Positions 33,023 through 38,531 of a stretch of DNA of 38,531 bases are shown piece after piece (position 1 is the stretch's first letter; each line of letters starts with the position of its first letter). This DNA is from CAINEC01 sp046303115. GTDB taxonomy: Bacteria; Bacteroidota; Bacteroidia; AKYH767-A; OLB10. The notes below the pieces were generated by a model, which worked only from the letters and a program-made list of their open reading frames with translations, did not search any database and was not told the origin of the DNA. The translations under genes were made by a program, and so were the position numbers. The stretch covers positions 1-38,531 of the forward strand of contig JBKCGZ010000089.1 of assembly GCA_046303115.1 (NCBI GenBank). Direction: 5' to 3'.

Positions 33023-34687
33023 ATGAAAAAGTCTTTTAAGCCACGTCGCAACGAATCAGGCAGCGATAAACCAGGACCAAGAAAAAGAAGCAGTCAGGAT
33101 AAACCAGCGGGAAGAAGAATCAGTTCCGATAGAAATCAAGATGAAAAGCCATCTTCGTTCAAAACTCGCCGTTCTAACTTTAATAATTTCGATAATCCTA
33201 GGTTTATAAACGACAAAGACAGCGTAACGAAGAAAGCAGGATGGGATGATTTTGATGGGCCTTCTGAAAGAAAGCGTCCTTCAAGAGACAATGATGATCG
33301 TCCGAAGAGAAGTTTCTCACGCGATAACGACGACAGACCAAAAAGAAGTTTTTCAAGAGATAATGATGACCGTCCGAAGAGAACTTTCTCGCGTGATAAT
33401 GACGACAAACCAAAAAGAAGTTTTTCGAGAGATAATGATGACCGTCCGAAGAGAAGTTTCTCTCGCGACAACGACGACAGACCAAAAAGAAATTTCTCAA
33501 GAGATAATGATGATCGTCCGAAGAGAGCATTCTCACGTGATAACGACGATAGACCAAAAAGAAGTTTTTCTAGAGATAATGAAGATCGTCCGAAAAGAGC
33601 ATTCTCACGTGATAACGACGACAGACCAAAAAGAAGTTTTTCGAGAGATAATGATGACCGTCCGAAGAGAAGTTTCTCGCGTGACAATGACGACAAACCC
33701 AAGAGAGCATACTCGCGCGATAACGACGATAGACCAAAAAGAAGTTATTCTCGCGACAATGAAGACAAGCCGAAGAGAGCATACTCACGTGATAACGACG
33801 ATAGACCAAAGAGAAGCTATTCAAAAGATGATGATCGTCCGAAGAGAAATTATAACAAATCTGACAAAGGCGAATCAAAGAGAGGTTATTCAGCAGGACG
33901 TGAAGAGTTTCGTTCGAAAAAATCACAACGTGGAACCTTCACTGAGAATGGGGCTATTCGCTTAAACCGTTATATCTCTATGGCGGGGATTTGTTCTCGT
34001 CGTGAGGCCGATGAAATGATTCTTGCAGGTGTAGTTTCTGTGAACGGTCAAGTTGTAACCGAATTAGGAACGAAAGTAGAGGCTGGAGATGATATTCGTT
34101 ATAACGGAGAGCGTTTGAAGAATGAAACACATCGTTATATTTTGTTGAACAAGCCAAAAGATTACATCACTACAATGGAAGATCCTACCGCAAGAAAAAC
34201 GGTAATGGAATTAGTTTCTGGTGCTTGTCGTGAGCGTATATACCCAGTTGGTCGTTTAGATCGTTTAACAACAGGATTATTATTGTTCACTAACGATGGT
34301 GATTTAGCAAAAGTGTTGACGCATCCAAGTTCGTTGGTGCGTAAAATATATCATGTGGAGTTGAATAAAAACGTGAAGGCTGCCGACTTAAAACTAATTG
34401 CAGAAGGGATTGAACTGGAAGATGGTTTTATGCAGGTTGACCAGGTAGCGTATGATGGTGATGGATCTGATAAAAAAATGGTGGGCTTACAAATTCACTC
34501 AGGTAAAAACAGAATTGTTCGTCGTATTTTCGAACACTTAGGTTATGAAGTTGTCAAACTTGATCGTGTAATGTTTGCTGGCTTGACTAAAAAAGATTTA
34601 CCGAGAGGAAGATATCGTTCGTTAACGGAGACAGAAGTAGGAATGCTGAAAATGATTTCTCCAAAACGAATGAAGGGCTTGCGTTAA
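33023..34687 (+). CDS. RluB/RsuA-type pseudouridine synthase with long 12-residue repeat extension
   Basis: 554 residues from the ATG at 33023; a TTG 21 bp upstream is in frame but lies inside a -7-like GACCTTTG (32997-33004). Residues 1-86 are polar and Arg/Lys/Ser-rich; 87-277 are sixteen repeats of the type SRDNDDRPKRSF. From 312 comes the S4 RNA-binding domain (IRLNRYISMAGICSRREAD) and then the synthase domain with catalytic Asp413 in VGRLDRLTTGLLL and KNRIVRRIFEHLGY. It modifies uridine in 23S or 16S rRNA. The extension has balanced + and - charge and is predicted disordered; it may bind RNA. About 300 residues longer than E. coli RluB's core. Confidence 0.94.
   Translation: MKKSFKPRRNESGSDKPGPRKRSSQDKPAGRRISSDRNQDEKPSSFKTRRSNFNNFDNPRFINDKDSVTKKAGWDDFDGPSERKRPSRDNDDRPKRSFSRDNDDRPKRSFSRDNDDRPKRTFSRDNDDKPKRSFSRDNDDRPKRSFSRDNDDRPKRNFSRDNDDRPKRAFSRDNDDRPKRSFSRDNEDRPKRAFSRDNDDRPKRSFSRDNDDRPKRSFSRDNDDKPKRAYSRDNDDRPKRSYSRDNEDKPKRAYSRDNDDRPKRSYSKDDDRPKRNYNKSDKGESKRGYSAGREEFRSKKSQRGTFTENGAIRLNRYISMAGICSRREADEMILAGVVSVNGQVVTELGTKVEAGDDIRYNGERLKNETHRYILLNKPKDYITTMEDPTARKTVMELVSGACRERIYPVGRLDRLTTGLLLFTNDGDLAKVLTHPSSLVRKIYHVELNKNVKAADLKLIAEGIELEDGFMQVDQVAYDGDGSDKKMVGLQIHSGKNRIVRRIFEHLGYEVVKLDRVMFAGLTKKDLPRGRYRSLTETEVGMLKMISPKRMKGLR
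33281..33853 (+). repeat. Coding minisatellite: 15 x 36 bp plus one 33-bp unit
   Basis: Fifteen tandem 36-bp units (33281-33820) plus a shorter sixteenth (33821-33853) encode SRDN(D/E)D(R/K)PKR followed by S/T/N/A and F/Y. Units 1-11 alternate between two synonymous codon sets: odd units use AGA at Arg2, CGT at Arg7 and CCG, while even units use CGC/CGT, AGA or AAA, and CCA. The phase changes at unit 12. The last units switch from Phe to Tyr. There are no unique spacers, so it is not a CRISPR. Confidence 0.95.
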
Positions 34688-34732
34688 TCAAAAAAACAAA
34701 TTGTTCTATTAAATTTCTTAATTCATCAAAAA

Positions 34733-37612
34733 ATGAGTCGCGTTTGTATTTATTTAACATTCTCTTTTCTTTTTTTAATGCAGCATTCGTTTGCGCAATT
34801 AACTCAACAATGGCTACGAACTCATAATGTTCGTGCAAACTCATCCGATAGAGTTCAAAATATTTATCCAGCGGTAAACGGAGATGTTATTATTTCCGGA
34901 AGCTCCGCTGGTAAAAGAAATTCCCTTGATGCTTTCGCCATGCGCTATGCAAGCAATGGCGATACACTGTGGTTTTATCGTTACGACGGAGCTGCGTTAA
35001 GTGATGATTACGCTTATGCAATGGCCGTTGATGCCAACGAAAATGTATACTTAACTGGAAAGTCAAGAGCAGCTTCTACAGGATGGGATGAATTAATCAC
35101 CATCAAATTAAATTCTTCAGGTGTTCAACAATGGGTCTATCGTTATTCACCAACAGGAGGTGGCGATAGTCGCGGAAATAGCATTACTGTAGACCCTAAC
35201 GGTAACGTCTATGTGGCAGGATGGTTTGATGGACCTTCATCAAGTCAGGATTGGTTGGTGATTAAATTTAATCCGAGTGGTACTGTGCAATGGACAGACA
35301 TTAAAAATAGTGCATTAAGCGGAACCGACGAGTGTAATAAAATAATCATTGATGCAATTGGAAATCCTGTTGCTTGCGGATATATGTATAATAGTGTAGC
35401 AAACGGATACGTGAATGCCTACGTGAAAAAGTATAATGCTGTAGGAGGAATGATTTGGGAAGACTATTACACGAATCCCGTAATTAATTATACCGACAAT
35501 GCAGTCGATTTAAAAGAAAATAGTATAGGGGATATAATAGTGGTTGGAGAAACAACCAACGCTACTGGATTTAATCGTGATCCATTTGTTATATCATACT
35601 CTCCCTTAGGCGTAAGAAATTATACTTTGATTGTTCCAGATAGTGGATCAAATGATGTTTCTGTCATGGATATGGATCTTGACAATAACAACAATGTCTA
35701 TTTCACCAGTTATGATTTTAATAACATCTTAGTTTCAAAAGTAAATAGTAATGGTGTTTTTCAGTGGAAAAGATTCTGGAGAGGCTCCGTGCCTTTCTCG
35801 TATGATGTTTCTTTTTCTATAGGATTAGATGCTAACGGTAATGCCTATACTACAGGAAGAGGTATTTATCCTGGTCCGCCTTACTACGGGAATGGCGGTA
35901 CTGATAATTTGGTAATTGCTAAGTTTGGCACTAACGGAGATTCCCTTTGGACGTATAGAACTTTATTAACAGGAACGGCGTCAATGGGATTTGCCTTAGC
36001 TGTTCGCGATAATAAAGTATATGCGGGTGGGTTTGCTACGGATACTGCAGAGGTAAATGAAAATTTATTGACCGTTGTGGTTGATACCGCTGGTCAGTTA
36101 TTAAATCAATGGACGTACAACGGAGTAGGGGAGGCAATCACATTAGGACAATTCGTTTGTAGTGATGCGAATAACAATATTTATTGCGCAGCTACTGTGA
36201 ATCGTCAGTATTATCACGGTTATGATATTGCTGTGGTGAAATATAATTCAGCAGGAACATTACTGTGGGAGTCGATTTATACTTCTCCAGGATGGAAGAA
36301 TGATACGATCACCGCATTTCGATTAGATCATCTTGGTCAACCAATCATTAGTTTATCGACGGATACAAATGCTAACAATTCTGGCTATCAATTATCATTG
36401 TTGAAAATGGATGTTGATGGACATTTCATTGATACCGCTGTTTACTCATCTACTATTGGTAGTAATTCTTTTGCAAGCGATATGATTATTGGCAACAGTA
36501 ACGATATTTATTTAGCATCGAAGTCAAATGATGGAAGAGGATTGTTGATGCATTGCGATTCTAATTTAAATGTGACATGGTCTGCAACGATAGATAGTAC
36601 CTTGTTTACACCTTCTGAAATTAATCAGTTGGCGTTATTTAACAATGGAGATGTTGGACTTGCTGGATACATTCAGTCGGGACCAGGCAATATGTGGTAC
36701 GGTGTGTTGCAGCGATACGATTCAACAGGTGCAAGACTTTGGAATATTCCTGTTGATTCTGCCAATGTAGCGGATAATGCGAAGGGACTTGCGATTAATG
36801 CTGCAGGTGAAGTAGCGGTTACAGGATCAAGTGGTACTACGGCCTTTACTTGTAAGTATGATAATACGGGAACGCTTCTATGGAGAAATATTAACAATAC
36901 GAACACCTCGAGTGAGTTTGGTGTTAAATGTGGATTCCTATCTAACGGTAGTGTGGTAACGCTTTCGAGAGGATGGACGGGGTTCGTAGCACAATATCAA
37001 ACGTCGCTTTTTGATTCGAACACGGGCTCAATGTTATGGACAAAAATCTACAATCAAACGGCTTCAGATAGAGAGCCTAAAAAGTTGTTAGTTGATCCAA
37101 ATAATAGAATTGTCACTGCTGGATGGGAAATAAATGTTGGTTCTACCAATGCAGATTATTCATTGGTTGGTTATACTCCTACTGGCACTCAGCTATTCGC
37201 TAATAAATACACCTCTCCAGGATTAAACCCCGATTACCTACGTGATTTATGTCGTGACTCAGCAGGTAATTATATTATTACCGGACAAAGTGCGAACGAT
37301 TTCTTGAATGAGTTTTTGTATAAAATGGTTACTATAAAATTTGGTAGCAGTGTGACATCGTTAGAAAATATTGCACCGAGTAATTCAGTTTTGACTGTTT
37401 ATCCTAATCCAACCAACCAATCGTTAACTATTTTAAATACAACAGTAGAAGAAATTAATCAAGTATTATTATTTGATATCAGTGGTCGCTTGATTACCAC
37501 CTTCGGAAAAACAATTGAACTCGATTTATCGACTATTCATTCAGGAATGTACTTGTTACAAATCAACAAAACGAACGGAGAACTGTTGAGTACACGAATA
37601 ATAAAAGAATAA
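34733..37612 (+). CDS. Secreted SBBP beta-propeller repeat protein with T9SS sorting domain
   Basis: 959 residues with signal peptide (to about 22, QHSFAQ). The body holds many SBBP-type blades of the form AxDxNGNVYxxG followed by W..r: DANENVYLTGKS, VDPNGNVYVAGWF, LDNNNNVYFTSYD, LDANGNAYTTGRG and others. The last 80 residues are a T9SS type A sorting domain (VYPNPTNQSLTIL ... GMYLLQINKTNGE). No catalytic motif is seen; such proteins are surface or secreted binding scaffolds. Its stop overlaps the next gene's ATG by one base (TAATG). No promoter box was clear; the gene starts 45 bp after the synthase. Confidence 0.88.
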   Translation: MSRVCIYLTFSFLFLMQHSFAQLTQQWLRTHNVRANSSDRVQNIYPAVNGDVIISGSSAGKRNSLDAFAMRYASNGDTLWFYRYDGAALSDDYAYAMAVDANENVYLTGKSRAASTGWDELITIKLNSSGVQQWVYRYSPTGGGDSRGNSITVDPNGNVYVAGWFDGPSSSQDWLVIKFNPSGTVQWTDIKNSALSGTDECNKIIIDAIGNPVACGYMYNSVANGYVNAYVKKYNAVGGMIWEDYYTNPVINYTDNAVDLKENSIGDIIVVGETTNATGFNRDPFVISYSPLGVRNYTLIVPDSGSNDVSVMDMDLDNNNNVYFTSYDFNNILVSKVNSNGVFQWKRFWRGSVPFSYDVSFSIGLDANGNAYTTGRGIYPGPPYYGNGGTDNLVIAKFGTNGDSLWTYRTLLTGTASMGFALAVRDNKVYAGGFATDTAEVNENLLTVVVDTAGQLLNQWTYNGVGEAITLGQFVCSDANNNIYCAATVNRQYYHGYDIAVVKYNSAGTLLWESIYTSPGWKNDTITAFRLDHLGQPIISLSTDTNANNSGYQLSLLKMDVDGHFIDTAVYSSTIGSNSFASDMIIGNSNDIYLASKSNDGRGLLMHCDSNLNVTWSATIDSTLFTPSEINQLALFNNGDVGLAGYIQSGPGNMWYGVLQRYDSTGARLWNIPVDSANVADNAKGLAINAAGEVAVTGSSGTTAFTCKYDNTGTLLWRNINNTNTSSEFGVKCGFLSNGSVVTLSRGWTGFVAQYQTSLFDSNTGSMLWTKIYNQTASDREPKKLLVDPNNRIVTAGWEINVGSTNADYSLVGYTPTGTQLFANKYTSPGLNPDYLRDLCRDSAGNYIITGQSANDFLNEFLYKMVTIKFGSSVTSLENIAPSNSVLTVYPNPTNQSLTILNTTVEEINQVLLFDISGRLITTFGKTIELDLSTIHSGMYLLQINKTNGELLSTRIIKE

Positions 37613-38151
37613 TGAATGTTCTAGAAAAAATAGAAATTCATAGAGCAACTATCGCTAACATCGACGAATTACAAAAAATTAGTCGTGATACTTTTTTTGA
37701 AACGTTTGCGCATTCTACTTCTGAAGAAAACATGTGTCAATATTTAGAAAATAATTTTTCTAAAGAACAACTTTCAAAAGAAATCGAAGACGAGCATTCT
37801 GCATTTTATTTTGCTAAGCTTGAAAATACTGTAATCGGTTATTTAAAGATTAATTATTCGGGAGCACAAACAGAGTTGAACGATCAAAAATCGCTAGAGG
37901 TAGAACGCATTTACATTGGTAAAGAATATTACGGAAAGGGGGTTGGTCAGCTGCTTTTGGATTTTGCATTACAAATTGCAAAACAACAACAAATGGATTA
38001 TGTGTGGTTAGGTGTTTGGGAAGAAAATCACAGAGCCATTCAGTTCTATTTAAAAAATGGATTTATCACTTTTGATAAACATGTTTTCATGCTTGGCGAA
38101 GAAGTCCAAAACGATTTTATGATGAAACTAGAATTAAAAAGTGTTGAATAG
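37612..38151 (+). CDS. GNAT family N-acetyltransferase (PaiA-like)
   Basis: 179 residues. The acetyl-CoA loop is GKEYYGKGVGQLLLDFAL (the Q/RxxGxG/A motif as YGKGVGQ) and the C-terminal DYVWLGVWEENHRAIQFYLKNGF matches the PaiA-like group of spermidine/spermine or amino acid acetyltransferases. The N-terminal RDTFFETFAHSTSEENM is also typical of that group. The substrate cannot be decided from sequence. The start codon overlaps the stop of the secreted propeller gene, so translation is probably coupled even though the products work in different compartments. Confidence 0.92.
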   Translation: MNVLEKIEIHRATIANIDELQKISRDTFFETFAHSTSEENMCQYLENNFSKEQLSKEIEDEHSAFYFAKLENTVIGYLKINYSGAQTELNDQKSLEVERIYIGKEYYGKGVGQLLLDFALQIAKQQQMDYVWLGVWEENHRAIQFYLKNGFITFDKHVFMLGEEVQNDFMMKLELKSVE

Positions 38152-38162
38152 CTCAATAGCTT

Positions 38163-38531
38163 TTATTCTTTATGCTCCGGCTTTGAATTAGGATGCAAAA
38201 GCTCCATTACTGAATTTACTTTTTCATTCGGAATCATTATAGCTAATTGATAGTGAGAAATCTTCCATCCTTGCTTCGTGCGTGTAGCTACACCTGCACC
38301 TGCACAAACGCCCATCCATGTATCTAACTTTTCATCCCACCAAGCAGTATTATTATCCGAAGAAAAATAAACATATCGTTCTATTGTTTTAAAATCCCAG
38401 GTCTTTTTACTCTCAAAATATTTCTTTGACCATTCCTGAAACTCGTTTTTTGTCCAGCGTTCAGTAGCATCTGTTCCCAAATAGATGGCGCCATCTGCCA
38501 TTGCACCAAAATATTTTTCTGCATCTGCAAT
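38163..38531 (-). CDS. SnoaL/NTF2-like protein, C-terminal part (cut by window edge)
   Basis: At least 122 residues; the reading frame is open to the last base of the window, so the first ATG inside (38501) is probably not the start. The visible part contains FGAMADGAIYLGTDATERWTKNEF, SKKTWDFKTIERYVYFSSD, TAWWDEKLDTWMGVCAGAGVATR and WKISHYQLAIMIPN, which match the SnoaL-like/NTF2 cone-fold proteins common in Bacteroidota. The role is unknown; the pocket may bind a small ligand. Its 3' end lies 11 bp from the convergent acetyltransferase stop. Confidence 0.85.
   Translation of the reverse strand: MADAEKYFGAMADGAIYLGTDATERWTKNEFQEWSKKYFESKKTWDFKTIERYVYFSSDNNTAWWDEKLDTWMGVCAGAGVATRTKQGWKISHYQLAIMIPNEKVNSVMELLHPNSKPEHKE

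Noticed and set aside
33136..33702. Long antisense open frame over the repeat tract (and others on both strands at 33204-33965)
   Set aside because: A 36-bp period keeps any stop-free frame open through all units, so shadow frames are expected. The products are simple repeats with no start signal or domain.
33281..33853. CRISPR-like array of 36-bp repeats
   Set aside because: There are no unique spacers; the units are contiguous, stay in one reading frame and encode a regular peptide in front of an S4/pseudouridine synthase domain.
1..38531. Mobile element, prophage, toxin-antitoxin or defence island
   Set aside because: No transposase, integrase, phage, restriction-modification or toxin gene was recognised. 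Gene content, spacing and terminators look like stable core chromosome.

Overview
This AT-rich window comes from the chromosome of a member of the Bacteroidota, probably a flavobacterium or a relative. The evidence is three secreted proteins with Por-type (T9SS) C-terminal sorting domains, an S46 dipeptidyl-peptidase, a DUF3127 protein, a long secreted N-terminal extension on ATP synthase subunit a, promoters of the Bacteroidota type (-7 box TAnnTTTG), and almost no Shine-Dalgarno sequences. I see no transposase, integrase, phage gene, CRISPR array or rRNA. The window reads as ordinary core genome, and I did not find a convincing new multi-gene system. What stands out are single-gene and RNA- or repeat-level oddities.

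Layout. 1-2672 (minus): ATP synthase genes atpB-atpE-atpF-atpH-atpA, with atpA cut by the window edge and a hairpin between atpE and atpF. 2848-6898 (plus): a LutB-like iron-sulfur protein, panC and panD (pantothenate), a membrane flippase-like protein and rfaE2 (ADP-heptose synthesis). 6985-7416: a small lipoprotein. 7466-12001 (minus): an Asp/Glu-type dipeptidyl-peptidase (DPP11-like), a DUF3127 protein with an SSB-like tail, and htpG. 12239-13843 (plus): a C-terminal processing protease. 13906-16905 (minus): a methyltransferase, a LolC/E-type permease and deoC. 17004-19730 (plus): an MsbA-like exporter and an EamA transporter, meeting crtZ tail to tail. 20286-21657 (plus): a polysaccharide deacetylase lipoprotein and a lipoprotein with a short collagen-like stretch. 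21698-24645 (minus): a META-domain lipoprotein, xseB, xseA, tRNA-Arg(CCT), and an alanine/proline-rich secreted protein preceded by an unlisted 35-codon ORF. 24725-27325 (plus): a secreted M4 metallopeptidase. 27396-31580 (minus): metG, a secreted endonuclease I and a MazG-like pyrophosphohydrolase in one tight operon. 31709-38151 (plus): an S66 LD-carboxypeptidase, YraN, an RluB-type pseudouridine synthase with a long 12-residue repeat tract, a T9SS beta-propeller protein and a GNAT acetyltransferase. 38163-38531 (minus): a partial SnoaL-like protein.

How the genes fit together. Energy generation (F1Fo), envelope biogenesis (rfaE2, MsbA-like, LolC/E-like, deacetylase, LD-carboxypeptidase) and extracellular digestion of protein and DNA (DPP11-like, M4 peptidase, endonuclease I) dominate. 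Most transcription units end in clear hairpin terminators. Items most worth a second look are the in-frame palindromic repeat in metG, the codon-alternating repeat of the pseudouridine synthase, the coordinated loss of one Fe-S cluster in the LutB-like protein, the SSB-like tip of the DUF3127 protein, the atpE/atpF hairpin, the small ORF at 24538-24645, and promoters that sit almost on the start codon.
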